Assembly: GCF_014638995.1 (NCBI RefSeq)
Contig: NZ_BMFR01000026.1
Coordinates: 1-34,776, forward strand
Direction of reading: 5' to 3'
DNA: 34,776 nucleotides
Source: Virgibacillus oceani
GTDB lineage: Bacteria > Bacillota > Bacilli > Bacillales > Amphibacillaceae
Of the stretch, positions 1-7,390 are shown piece by piece. The notes beneath the pieces were generated by a model. It was given only the letters and a program-made list of their open reading frames with translations, made no database searches and was not told the origin of the DNA. Positions within the stretch are counted from its first letter, which is position 1. Each line of letters starts with the position of its first letter. The position numbers and the translations under genes were made by a program.

Positions 1-46
1 ATTCGAAAAACATGAATGTTTTTCTTGACATACTGGTTGTTTTGTT

Positions 47-62
47 CAGTTTTCAAAGAGCA
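47..62 (-). promoter_or_regulatory. boxA-like rRNA antitermination leader
   Basis: The minus strand reads TGCTCTTTGAAAACTG, which matches the TGYTCTTTGAAAAC leader found in Bacillus 16S and 23S rRNA leaders, where the Nus antitermination complex assembles. The 16S gene itself is not in the window. A 72-codon open frame on the plus strand across this leader is not regarded as a gene. Confidence 0.7.
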
Positions 63-98
63 AATTTTCAAGTGCCGCTCGTTTTTGGCGACTTTAAT

Positions 99-127
99 AT
101 CATATCATGCTGATAAAATCATGTCAA
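99..127 (-). promoter_or_regulatory. rRNA operon promoter P2 (leftward)
   Basis: On the minus strand TTGACA (122-127), a 17-bp spacer and TATGAT (99-104) form a near-consensus sigma-A promoter. It fires leftward towards the rRNA leader at 47-62. The gene order next to ygxA matches the position of rrnD in B. subtilis, which supports an rRNA operon lying just beyond the left edge. Confidence 0.75.
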
Positions 128-193
128 CAAAAAGTTTGATATTTTTTAAAGCCATGTTGCCGCGTAACGTGTTCTTTCTTGGCGACGCATTTA

Positions 194-222
194 ACTTTAC
201 CACGGTTAATATACAAAGTCAA
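194..222 (-). promoter_or_regulatory. rRNA operon promoter P1 (leftward)
   Basis: On the minus strand a sigma-A type promoter reads TTGACT (217-222), a 17-bp spacer and TAAAGT (194-199). It lies about 90 bp upstream of a stronger second promoter and the boxA leader, the usual tandem arrangement in front of Bacillus rRNA operons. No coding gene is seen between it and the left edge. Confidence 0.6.
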
Positions 223-310
223 CGATATTTTTAAATAAAAAATATCTGTTTTCTAAACACCGGGGCCTAAAGTGCACACTTACTGCAAAATTTGAAATCA
301 CGTACTTAGA

Positions 311-335
311 GGAGGGCGATCAATTTAATCCCTCC
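311..335. terminator. weak hairpin downstream of ygxA
   Basis: GGAGGG (311-316) pairs with CCCTCC (330-335) across a 13-nt loop, but there is no T-run after it on either strand. It may terminate or stabilise the ygxA transcript before the rRNA promoters. The rest of the 223-397 gap shows nothing recognisable. Confidence 0.3.
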
Positions 336-397
336 TACTATTATCATTAACTCAGATTATATAAAAGACTGCTCAGGAAATATGAAACTAAATCGAC

Positions 398-1267
398 TTA
401 TTCTTCCATCCGATACTTCCTTTGATAAACCCCAGTACCCTTTGTCCTTAAACGTTCGGTTTGAACAATGCCTTTTTCGACTAAATATGCAAGCATCGCT
501 GTGAGATCAAGTGCGTATGGCTCTACCAAAGGATGGTCCTTTAATTCGCCATAGGACCATGATTCATCCTTCTCCTTTAAAACATCTAACAAATGTTTTG
601 CAGATACTCTTGCCCTGTTGCTTATGACAAAGTCAGTGGCCAGAATCATTAATTGAACACGTTTGTCTAATTCCTCATTGCTTTGAATAAGTTCATCATA
701 TAATTTATATACTTCCGGATCGATTTGACGAACCTGATTCCAGACTGTTACTTCAGGATGATATCCCTTTTCGATAACTGCTAATCGTGCTAAATAATGC
801 AGAGAATTAACAATCCTGCTGTACGCATCCTTATACTGGGAGGATTCATAAAGATCCTTCACCTCACTATAGCTTTTGACAAGCTTGCCGAATTCAATTG
901 CCTTTCGCAAATTCCGTTTATCATGTGGAAAATCGCGTATTTGTTCTTTAAAGTCAGCTATATATTCATTGCGGTCGAAAATAACCTTCCCATAGGTTAA
1001 CCATGCGATTGCCTTTCGATATCCGCTTGTATCAATCCATTTTCTTAATAATTCATTCGTAACAATGTGCATGGCAGCTGTTTTATCGTCAAATTCGTAA
1101 TGCTTTACATGCCATTGTATATCAGATTTTTCTACTATTATAAGTAATATCACATCAAAGTTATCTGTAATTGGGCTGTTTGGTCTCGTTTTTTCAATCA
1201 ACAATACACCTAGTGTGTTAGAATCACTTGCTCGTTCCTGGTAAATGGGTCTCAACAAATCTTCCAT
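398..1267 (-). CDS. ygxA: YgxA-like nucleotidyltransferase-fold protein
   Basis: A 289-aa cytoplasmic protein resembling YgxA of B. subtilis, a nucleotidyltransferase-like protein of unknown substrate. The family assignment rests on the N-terminal segment (LLRPIYQERAS, then LGVLLIEK), overall length and its place between perR-ygzB and an rRNA operon, as in B. subtilis. The open frame extends 16 codons further upstream, but the ATG at 1265-1267 has GGAGG at 1278-1282 (10-nt spacing) and the upstream ATG has no comparable site, so the shorter start was chosen. The C-terminal quarter, with segments such as DESWSYGELKDHP, looks like a winged-helix region (inference). Function is unknown. Confidence 0.8.
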   Translation of the reverse strand: MEDLLRPIYQERASDSNTLGVLLIEKTRPNSPITDNFDVILLIIVEKSDIQWHVKHYEFDDKTAAMHIVTNELLRKWIDTSGYRKAIAWLTYGKVIFDRNEYIADFKEQIRDFPHDKRNLRKAIEFGKLVKSYSEVKDLYESSQYKDAYSRIVNSLHYLARLAVIEKGYHPEVTVWNQVRQIDPEVYKLYDELIQSNEELDKRVQLMILATDFVISNRARVSAKHLLDVLKEKDESWSYGELKDHPLVEPYALDLTAMLAYLVEKGIVQTERLRTKGTGVYQRKYRMEE

Positions 1268-1396
1268 TTTACGAATTCCTCCAATAACCTTGTATATTAT
1301 ATTATATTTCGACATTCGTCTACGAAATCCTTTTTACAACAAAAAATTGATATAATTATGCTATACTAGCCAATGTAATAGATAAGGAGGAAACAC

Positions 1397-1789
1397 ATGG
1401 CGCAATTAGTCTATTCGAGCAAAATAAATAAAATCCGTTCCTTTGCTTTGTTTTTAATATTTGCTGGATTCCTTTTAATGTACGGTGGTATTTTGACGAA
1501 AAAGATCCCGTGGCTTATGGCAACATTTTTCATTTTAGGTATTCTGCTTATTGTTTTTAGCTGTGTTGTTTATTTTTGGATTGGCATGCTATCAACAAAA
1601 GCTATCCCTATCATTTGTCCAAACTGTGAAAAGCCAACGAAAATGCTTGGACGTGTGGATGCTTGTATGCACTGTAAACAAACGCTAACACTTGATAAGG
1701 ATTTAGAAGGCAAAGAATTTGATGAAAGATATAATAGCAGACATTATAGAAAAGAACTAAGAGAAAAACAAAAAAACAGCAAGAAATAA
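1397..1789 (+). CDS. ygzB: YgzB-like small membrane protein with zinc ribbon
   Basis: A 130-aa protein with two predicted membrane helices (about residues 15-32 and 40-63) followed by a cytoplasmic zinc-ribbon-like segment with paired CPNC and CMHC motifs (about residues 76-97). The sequence IGMLSTKA and the closing block LTLDKDLEGKEFDE are strongly reminiscent of B. subtilis YgzB, whose function is unknown. The start is set by AAGGAGG six bases upstream of the ATG. The gene is transcribed divergently from ygxA and convergently with perR, with which it shares a bidirectional terminator. Confidence 0.85.
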   Translation: MAQLVYSSKINKIRSFALFLIFAGFLLMYGGILTKKIPWLMATFFILGILLIVFSCVVYFWIGMLSTKAIPIICPNCEKPTKMLGRVDACMHCKQTLTLDKDLEGKEFDERYNSRHYRKELREKQKNSKK

Positions 1790-1800
1790 AATTTCCATTA

Positions 1801-1840
1801 AAAAAATCCGGATGCTGCGTTTCCAGCATCCGGATTTTTT
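1801..1840. terminator. bidirectional terminator between ygzB and perR
   Basis: A 17-bp stem (1801-1817 with 1824-1840) around a 6-nt loop, with A-run and T-run flanks on both sides, is a strong rho-independent terminator usable from both directions. It separates the convergent genes ygzB and perR. Confidence 0.9.
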
Positions 1841-1850
1841 ATAAATAATA

Positions 1851-2300
1851 TTAGTGCTTTTGCGTTTCAACATTCTTACAGCTATCGCATTTGCCATAGA
1901 TTTCCATTCGGTGATGACTAACTTCAAATCCTGTCACCTGTTCAGCAAGTGATTCCACTTCGTCCAAGCTTGGATAGTGAAAATCAACTATTTTGCCACA
2001 TTCTTCACAAATTATGTGATAATGCTTTGTCGTATTATAATCAAACCGGCTTGATGAATCACCATATGTTAATTCACGAACAAGGCCAATCTCTTTTAGG
2101 ACCCGCAAATTGTTATAAACAGTGGCAACACTCATATTAGGAAATTTACTCTCTAAAGCTTTATAAATTTCGTCGGCTGTTGGGTGAATCATGGAATTCA
2201 GAAGATATTCAAGAACCGCATGACGTTGTGGTGTAATGCGCACCCCAGATTCTTTAAGTGTATCAATCGCTTCACGTAACTTTTGTTCAGACACCGCCAT
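1851..2300 (-). CDS. perR: Peroxide-responsive Fur-family repressor PerR
   Basis: A 149-aa metalloregulator of the Fur family. With Fe(II) bound PerR represses peroxide-defence genes; peroxide oxidises metal-ligand histidines and releases it. All expected residues are visible: regulatory-site H39, D87, H93, H95 and D106, and the structural zinc cysteines C98, C101, C138 and C141 in two CxxC motifs. The helix-turn-helix segment FPNMSVATVYNNLRVL is near-identical to B. subtilis PerR. The frame opens five codons earlier, but the ATG at 2298-2300 aligns with the B. subtilis start and has GGGG just upstream. A Per box lies over its promoter, so autorepression is likely. The bcp peroxiredoxin gene is nearby at 6303. 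Confidence 0.95.
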   Translation of the reverse strand: MAVSEQKLREAIDTLKESGVRITPQRHAVLEYLLNSMIHPTADEIYKALESKFPNMSVATVYNNLRVLKEIGLVRELTYGDSSSRFDYNTTKHYHIICEECGKIVDFHYPSLDEVESLAEQVTGFEVSHHRMEIYGKCDSCKNVETQKH

Positions 2301-2347
2301 GCACCCCACTTTCATACGTATATTTCAATTCTAATAATATTATTAGT

Positions 2348-2362
2348 TTATAATCTTTATAA
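2348..2362. promoter_or_regulatory. Per box (PerR operator)
   Basis: TTATAATCTTTATAA matches the known PerR consensus TTATAATnATTATAA at 14 of 15 positions. It overlaps the predicted transcription start of perR. A second perfect 16-bp palindrome, CTAATAATATTATTAG (2331-2346), abuts it on the downstream side and may be a further Fur-family site. Confidence 0.7.
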
Positions 2363-2364
2363 TT

Positions 2365-2394
2365 AGTGTACCTGTTCAAACCGTATCCTGTCAA
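2365..2394 (-). promoter_or_regulatory. perR promoter
   Basis: On the minus strand TTGACA (2389-2394), an 18-bp spacer and TACACT (2365-2370) form a plausible sigma-A promoter. The predicted transcription start falls near 2358, inside the adjacent Per box. Confidence 0.6.
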
Positions 2395-2470
2395 TATAAG
2401 TATATTGCGTAACGAGAATTATTATAACTATTAATTCATTTTAGTGTTTGCTGTGTATTCTTTGCTATTC

Positions 2471-2517
2471 AAAAAAACAAGCAATACGTTATATTTTTAA
2501 AACGCACTGCTTGTTTT
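2471..2517 (-). terminator. terminator of the cobalamin adenosyltransferase operon
   Basis: AACAAGCA and TGCTTGTT pair across an imperfect stem and, on the minus strand, are followed by seven T residues. It sits directly after the stop codon at 2526. Confidence 0.7.
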
Positions 2518-2525
2518 CTATTAAA

Positions 2526-3083
2526 TTAAACGTCTGCCTGCAGTGGTATCTCTTCACCATCCAAGCTTTGATTCACATACCTCGCAGCCACGAATAGCAG
2601 GTCAGATAATCGGTTTAAATACGATACAACAAGTGGATTTACCACCTCGTCCCCTAACCCAACCGCAGTACGTTCAGCACGTCTTGTAACCGTACGTGCT
2701 GTGTGTAGAGCACTTGAAGTACTGTGGCCAGAAGGTAAAATAAAGTTTTTCAATGGCTGCAACTGTTTATCCCATTCATCAATTTGGTCTTCCAGCTCCT
2801 GAATATGCGAGTGCTTCAGCTTCCACGTAACTTCCTTATCACTCGGAGTAGCAAGTTCTGCACCAACGTGGAATAAAATGGTTTGGATCCGGTGCATTGT
2901 TTTTAAAAACGCATCTTTTCCCTCCCACTTTTCGTTGTCCAAAAAGCTTAATGCAAGACCAATCATTGAATTCGCCTCATCACATGTTCCGTAAGCCTCT
3001 ACACGTAAATCATTTTTCGGTACGCGCTTTCCATAAATCAATGACGTTGTTCCTTTATCCCCTGATCTTGTATAAATTCGCAT
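2526..3083 (-). CDS. Cob(I)alamin adenosyltransferase, PduO type
   Basis: A 185-aa cytoplasmic enzyme that transfers the adenosyl group of ATP to cob(I)alamin to make coenzyme B12. The N-terminal ATP-binding segment TRSGDKGTTSL, the central VRTVTRRAER and the C-terminal NRLSDLLFVAARY are diagnostic of the PduO/MMAB (ATR) family, and the length is usual. It is translated from an ATG with AGGGGG eight bases upstream. The gene starts two bases after the stop of the dehydrogenase gene at 3086, so the two form an operon. No cobalamin riboswitch or B12-dependent enzyme gene is seen in the window. Confidence 0.92.
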   Translation of the reverse strand: MRIYTRSGDKGTTSLIYGKRVPKNDLRVEAYGTCDEANSMIGLALSFLDNEKWEGKDAFLKTMHRIQTILFHVGAELATPSDKEVTWKLKHSHIQELEDQIDEWDKQLQPLKNFILPSGHSTSSALHTARTVTRRAERTAVGLGDEVVNPLVVSYLNRLSDLLFVAARYVNQSLDGEEIPLQADV

Positions 3084-3085
3084 CT

Positions 3086-4036
3086 CTAATACCCCCTAGT
3101 AACGTCAATTTTATTAATAAGATCCATTTTTCCATTCATATACGTATGAAGATTGTTTTCAAAGATTTCTAATGCCCGTGTTACATAATGTCGTGATTTA
3201 CCAGATAAATGTGGTGTGACCGTAATATTTTCTTCCTGCCAAAGTGGGCTTTCCTTTGGTAATGGTTCCTCTTCAAATACGTCTAATATGGCATGGGCAA
3301 TTTCCCCCTGGCGAACTGCTTTTAATAGATCCTCACCTTTTACAGCGTTTCCACGCCCCATATTTAGAAATACCGCATGATCTGGCATCAGTTCAAAATG
3401 TTTAAACGCATAAAAAGCTACTGTTTCCCGTGTGCTCGGAAGAACGGATACAACAAAATCGGCCTCTGGTAACATGTCCTCCAATTGATTTGTTGTATAA
3501 TTCTCGTCAAAATGTTCGATGGACCGGCCGCTTCTGGAAACTCCAATTGTTTTCATACGAAAAGCTTTTGCTAAACGAGCTACCTCTTGTCCAATTGCAC
3601 CTGCACCAACTACCAGCATTGTTTTCCCGGTAATTTCCTGAATTCTTACCGCTTCGTCCCAATGGCTGCTAGTCTCCTTTTCAATTAGCTGTTTTCCGTT
3701 CCGATATACTTGCAGCAGCATAAAGATGGCGTATTCAGACATTGGTACTTTGTGGATTCCGCGTGAATTTGTCACAACAATATCTCTGCGCTTAATTGCT
3801 TCGAACGGCATCTGATCCAATCCGGCTGACAAAACCATGATCCATTTTAAGTTACTTGCCTGATTAATAATGTCTTCCGTAAAGTCGCTGCCATACGATA
3901 CTACTATTTCACAGGTGGATAAATGCCTTTTCGCCTCATCCATAGTATTGCAAAAAATGAATGATAGTTCCGGAAAACGTTGTGTCAGGCTGGTCTGATG
4001 CTTACTTGATAACTTCGCAGTAAATAGAATCGACAA
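3086..4036 (-). CDS. D-isomer-specific 2-hydroxyacid dehydrogenase
   Basis: A 316-aa NAD(P)-dependent oxidoreductase interconverting 2-keto and D-2-hydroxy acids; the substrate cannot be read from sequence. The Rossmann motif GAGAIG lies at residues 144-149, and the catalytic triad of the family appears as R228 (NMGRGN), E257 (DVFEEEPL) and H276 (VTPHLSG). The start is a TTG at 4034-4036 with AGGGGG nine bases upstream; no better ATG exists nearby. It is the first gene of a two-gene operon with the cobalamin adenosyltransferase, an association with no obvious metabolic reason. A perfect 14-bp palindrome TATACTATAGTATA (4068-4081) lies in its promoter region and contains possible -10 elements. 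Confidence 0.88.
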   Translation of the reverse strand: MSILFTAKLSSKHQTSLTQRFPELSFIFCNTMDEAKRHLSTCEIVVSYGSDFTEDIINQASNLKWIMVLSAGLDQMPFEAIKRRDIVVTNSRGIHKVPMSEYAIFMLLQVYRNGKQLIEKETSSHWDEAVRIQEITGKTMLVVGAGAIGQEVARLAKAFRMKTIGVSRSGRSIEHFDENYTTNQLEDMLPEADFVVSVLPSTRETVAFYAFKHFELMPDHAVFLNMGRGNAVKGEDLLKAVRQGEIAHAILDVFEEEPLPKESPLWQEENITVTPHLSGKSRHYVTRALEIFENNLHTYMNGKMDLINKIDVTRGY

Positions 4037-4111
4037 CCTTCTCTGCCCCCTTACAAAATTATTACTATATACTATAGTATACGTTTTTCCGTTTGTTGAA
4101 CATAGATTGCG

Positions 4112-4780
4112 TTATTTGTTTTTAATTAGACGTGAAATTGCTTGGGAGAAAATTGTTATATCAAATCGAATCGAACAGTTCTTAATATAGTAAAGATCAT
4201 AGGCTATTTTTTTATCATGATGATTGTATTCCGATTTCCCATTAACCTGGGCATAGCCTGTAATTCCTGGCCTCATGTTTAGACGATTTCGTTGATTTTG
4301 ATTATAATAATTTGCTATTTCAGGTGTTTCCGGTTGTGGTCCAACCAAGCTCATATCACCTTTTAGAACGTTGATAAATTCAGGGATTAAATCGAAACGA
4401 TATTTTCTTAACCAGATTCCGGTCTTCGTCATACTTGCTGTGCAGTTGTTCCGATAAACAAATTCATTCGGAACACCCTCCGACCATTTATTTGGAAATG
4501 GATGTGGCGGAAATGCGCGGATTACTTTAGAAGGAATTGTAGTTGTACGGAATTTCCATAAAATAAACGGCCGATCGTGTTTGCCAATACGTGCCTCTTT
4601 ATATAGGATCGGTCCACCTTCTTGTTTATAGATGATAATACTGATTACCACTAGCAATGGTGCAACGAGAACTAGCAAAACAGTACTCACGACAATGTCT
4701 ATTATTCGTTTCGCTATGAAATACAGCATGCCGCGTTTGCGAGAGACAGTTTTTATTCTTATATTTTGCCACGCTTCCAT
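4112..4780 (-). CDS. Polyprenyl-phosphate sugar-1-phosphate transferase
   Basis: A 222-aa bacterial sugar transferase (WcaJ/EpsL/TuaA family) that would load a hexose-1-phosphate on undecaprenyl phosphate, the first membrane step in exopolysaccharide or glycan synthesis. Seen: one N-terminal hydrophobic helix (about residues 27-49, after KRIIDI), the juxtamembrane KEARIGKH and FILWKFRT motifs, MSLVGPQPE, RPGITGYAQVNG and DLYYIKN. It is short, lacking the five-helix N-terminus of long family members. The frame opens three codons earlier at a GTG, but the ATG at 4778-4780 has AAGGAG eight bases upstream. No glycosyltransferases or flippase surround it, so it is an orphan here and the sugar is unknown. 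Confidence 0.88.
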   Translation of the reverse strand: MEAWQNIRIKTVSRKRGMLYFIAKRIIDIVVSTVLLVLVAPLLVVISIIIYKQEGGPILYKEARIGKHDRPFILWKFRTTTIPSKVIRAFPPHPFPNKWSEGVPNEFVYRNNCTASMTKTGIWLRKYRFDLIPEFINVLKGDMSLVGPQPETPEIANYYNQNQRNRLNMRPGITGYAQVNGKSEYNHHDKKIAYDLYYIKNCSIRFDITIFSQAISRLIKNK

Positions 4781-4860
4781 GTTTACCACTCCTTTTAAGA
4801 AAGACTAGTATGCGTCCAAGTGTTACTTATATCTATTCCGAAAACTAGTTTTATATAACA

Positions 4861-4894
4861 AAAAACCTTCCCAACGTACGAATTGGAAGGTTTT
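4861..4894 (-). terminator. terminator of the M29 aminopeptidase gene
   Basis: AAAACCTTCC and the complementary GGAAGGTTTT pair around CGTACGAA, with a T-run on the minus strand. It lies 18 bases past the aminopeptidase stop codon. A 12-bp palindrome AAAACTAGTTTT lies just beyond it, upstream of the sugar transferase gene. Confidence 0.75.
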
Positions 4895-4911
4895 CTCAGT
4901 AAATCATTCAC

Positions 4912-6024
4912 TTATTTCATTAAATTCTCTGGATTCAGCTGCTTTAACGCGTCCACTACGAAAATTCCATTGTCACGGATCAATACATCGTCAAAATATA
5001 ATTGGCCACCGCCATATTCCTGGCGTTGAATTAATACCATATCCCAATGTACTGCAGAATCATTACCATTGTCCGCATCATCATATGCTGCGCCTGGTGT
5101 GAAGTGCAGACTCCCCGCAATTTTTTCATCAAAAAGAATATCACCCATTGGGTCGGTAACTTTGGGATTTAACCCAATCGCAAATTCTCCAACATAACGT
5201 GCACCTTCGTCCGTATCTAATATTTTGTTGAGCTGATCTGGCTTATCTGCTGTTGCCGCAACAATCTTTCCATCTTTAAATGTTAATGCAACATCGTGAA
5301 ACACATTCCCCTGATATGGACATGGTGTATTGAATTTAATAGTGCCATTTACACTATTTTTAATTGGTGCAGTATACACTTCTCCATCTGGTATGTTGTA
5401 TTCTCCGGCACATATGACTGCTGGAATATCTTTAATGGAAAACGTTAAATCAGTTCCTTGTCCTGTAATATGTACTTTATCTGTCTTCTCCATCATATCC
5501 TTCAGTGCTCCTTGAGCTTTTTCCATTTTCGCATAGTCGATTGTACATACGTCAATAAAATAATCATAAAATCGCTCATAACTCATTCTGGCTTTTTGCG
5601 CAAATCCGTTTGTTGGATAATTGAGTAATACCCACTTCCGCTTATCAACAAGAAAGTCTTGTGATGCTTTCATTTCCTTTCCCGACATACGAAATTGCTC
5701 CTGTGGCACATCAATAAATTCTGAGTCATTTTCTTCACCGACAATTTGAACAAATGCATCGATATCCTGATATTTATGTAAGTTCCACTTATTTATTAAT
5801 TGAATCTGTTCCTTTTTGGCGCCGGTTACGAAAAGCCGATTGATTTCATCATCCCTTAGATCAACATATGGCAGTACGTTTAAATCATATGCCGCTTTAA
5901 TTAATTCCTTGATTAGCGGTTTTGCATTCGTACTGCCTGAAATAAGTACTTTTTCATTTTCTTTCATAGCTAATGAATGTGTTAGCAATTGATATGCTAA
6001 CTTTTTCAGACGCGGATCATGCAC
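4912..6024 (-). CDS. M29-family metalloaminopeptidase
   Basis: A 370-aa aminopeptidase of peptidase family M29 (AmpS/PepS/thermophilic aminopeptidase group), which removes N-terminal residues from peptides using a two-metal centre. Candidate metal ligands are E215, E280, H307, Y314, H326 and D328; their order and most spacings match the known E-E-H-Y-H-D set of the family, including the closing HWD motif. It is about 40 residues shorter than B. subtilis AmpS (410 aa), as is common for a second M29 subgroup in bacilli. The start is GTG at 6022-6024 with AAGGGGG nine bases upstream; the nearby ATG is in another frame. It is followed by its own terminator and precedes the sugar transferase gene. 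Confidence 0.9.
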   Translation of the reverse strand: MHDPRLKKLAYQLLTHSLAMKENEKVLISGSTNAKPLIKELIKAAYDLNVLPYVDLRDDEINRLFVTGAKKEQIQLINKWNLHKYQDIDAFVQIVGEENDSEFIDVPQEQFRMSGKEMKASQDFLVDKRKWVLLNYPTNGFAQKARMSYERFYDYFIDVCTIDYAKMEKAQGALKDMMEKTDKVHITGQGTDLTFSIKDIPAVICAGEYNIPDGEVYTAPIKNSVNGTIKFNTPCPYQGNVFHDVALTFKDGKIVAATADKPDQLNKILDTDEGARYVGEFAIGLNPKVTDPMGDILFDEKIAGSLHFTPGAAYDDADNGNDSAVHWDMVLIQRQEYGGGQLYFDDVLIRDNGIFVVDALKQLNPENLMK

Positions 6025-6064
6025 TGAACAATTCCCCCTTTACGATTTGATGTATTTAATAGAT

Positions 6065-6135
6065 TGGTGTTTTGACACAAAAGACGTAAACCGAGACGTA
6101 AATTTTTCATTTTACGTTGCTCTTTTGCCCCGCAG
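6065..6135. repeat. dispersed intergenic repeat, copy 1
   Basis: A 71-bp element that recurs at 34631-34702. The best 59-bp core (6077-6135) differs from copy 2 at six positions. It holds the inverted pair ACGTAAA/TTTACGT and ends in CCCCGCAG. It lies in the 278-base gap between the aminopeptidase and bcp genes; the rest of that gap (6136-6263) shows nothing recognisable. Confidence 0.75.
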
Positions 6136-6263
6136 GTATGAATATGCTTTTTTTATTTCCTCATCACCATAAACGTATGAAGTTATAAAATATCACATTA
6201 GTGTATTTCCAGAACGGTAGTCTAAGCATTTCATTACGTCGCAGTCTACGGAAACTACATAAT

Positions 6264-6293
6264 AAGGCAGCCTCATATGATTAAGACTGCCTT
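6264..6293 (-). terminator. bcp terminator (weak T-tract)
   Basis: AAGGCAG (6264-6270) pairs with CTGCCTT (6287-6293), just after the bcp stop codon. The T-run on the minus strand is short and interrupted, so the terminator is probably modest. Confidence 0.55.
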
Positions 6294-6302
6294 AATTCAT
6301 CC

Positions 6303-6770
6303 TTATAAATTTTCCCTAATGTATGTTAATGCTTCCTCCACATGTCCTTTTACTTTTACCTTGCGAAATTCTTTTTGCAGATTACCTTCTTTATCAATGA
6401 TAAATGTAGAGCGCTCTATTCCGTAATATTCTTTACCAAAGTTTTTCTTCAGCTTCCATACTCCATAATCTTCAGCAACTTTATGGTCTTCATCTGCTAA
6501 CAATAGGAAAGGCAAATCATGTTTGTCGATAAACTTTTGATGACGGTCAACCGGATCCGGACTTACGCCAATTATCACTGCATCAAGTTCAGCAAAGCTT
6601 TCGTGCTGATCACGAAAATCACAAGCCTCCGTAGTACAGCCGGGTGTCATATCTTTTGGATAAAAATAGAGCACAACATGCTGTCCCTTAAAATCTGCCA
6701 AACTAACCTCTTTACCTGATTGATTCGGCAATGTAAATTGTGGTGCCTTTTTGCCTGCTTCAACTGTCAC
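6303..6770 (-). CDS. bcp: Thiol peroxidase, Bcp/PrxQ-type peroxiredoxin
   Basis: A 155-aa thioredoxin-fold peroxidase that reduces hydrogen peroxide and organic hydroperoxides with thiols. The active-site block YFYPKDMTPGCTTEAC gives peroxidatic C45 and a resolving C50 five residues later, the classical atypical 2-Cys PrxQ arrangement, and PxxxT/SxxC is intact. Translation starts at a GTG (6768-6770) with GGAGG seven bases upstream. Its place between perR and gsaB matches ygaF in B. subtilis. No clear Per box was seen upstream of it, so direct PerR control is not claimed. Confidence 0.93.
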   Translation of the reverse strand: MTVEAGKKAPQFTLPNQSGKEVSLADFKGQHVVLYFYPKDMTPGCTTEACDFRDQHESFAELDAVIIGVSPDPVDRHQKFIDKHDLPFLLLADEDHKVAEDYGVWKLKKNFGKEYYGIERSTFIIDKEGNLQKEFRKVKVKGHVEEALTYIRENL

Positions 6771-6826
6771 ATTATAACCTCCATACCAAATATTCTTATA
6801 TGCTAACTATAACAGAAGTTAGCAGG

Positions 6827-7267
6827 CTATTCATTACCTCTGCTTCGCGCGGTATGCTGAACTAGTTTTAACACAAATGCAGTCGGCAGAACATAGCCGA
6901 TTAACGCCTCAATAAGTGCAATAAAGCGTCCTATTCCGATTGGCGTGATGTCACCATATCCAATTGTTAAAAGGGTTACCCCGCTAAAATAAAATGTGTG
7001 AATAATAGAGCCAAGCACACTAACCTGCCGCAATTCACCATGTTCCACTAACATAATATTGTGAAACGACAATATAAAATATATCAGACCAAACCCAATA
7101 ATGACGACACTATACAAAATTAGCAATGTATAAAATATTTCTGCGGAAAACCGGCTCTCTCTCATTTCAACCTGAAAACGGAACTTACCTCCGCGGATAA
7201 AGCCAATAATACTAGTCACAATCACTATACATATAGCTGCAAGTATTATCCATGAAAAGATAGACAT
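6827..7267 (-). CDS. Two-helix potassium channel protein (Ion_trans_2)
   Basis: A 146-aa membrane protein with an N-terminal helix (about residues 3-24), a second helix (about 41-65), a pore loop carrying the potassium selectivity filter TIGYGD, and a final helix (about 112-135). It ends soon after, so it has no RCK/TrkA gating domain. Such small channels are found in many bacilli; the gate and trigger are unknown. The frame opens ten codons earlier, but the ATG at 7265-7267 follows GAAGGGG at a good distance while the upstream ATG lacks a site. It sits 56 bp upstream of bcp on the same strand and is divergent from the Bce-type regulator gene. Confidence 0.85.
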   Translation of the reverse strand: MSIFSWIILAAICIVIVTSIIGFIRGGKFRFQVEMRESRFSAEIFYTLLILYSVVIIGFGLIYFILSFHNIMLVEHGELRQVSVLGSIIHTFYFSGVTLLTIGYGDITPIGIGRFIALIEALIGYVLPTAFVLKLVQHTARSRGNE

Positions 7268-7325
7268 TAAATCCCCTTCAATCCAAATTCGTTCCATATA
7301 TATATATGCTTGTAAGATGGATGGC

Positions 7326-7355
7326 TTGTCATTTATTTTTTGCCATTAATATTAT
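7326..7355 (+). promoter_or_regulatory. candidate promoter of the Bce-type operon
   Basis: TTGTCA (7326-7331), an 18-bp spacer and TATTAT (7350-7355) precede the response-regulator gene by about 35 bp. The elements are imperfect, so the call is tentative. Confidence 0.4.
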
Positions 7356-7390
7356 AGGATAGGATTATGAAAGTTAAGGAGCTGTTTTTG

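Noticed and set aside
16..234. A 72-aa protein on the plus strand
   Set aside because: It lies over the rRNA promoters and leader on the opposite strand and has no ribosome binding site.
2405..2440. A third Per/Fur-like box (ATTATTATAACTATTAAT)
   Set aside because: It departs from the consensus in several positions and is not placed on an identifiable promoter; AT-rich chance matches are likely here.
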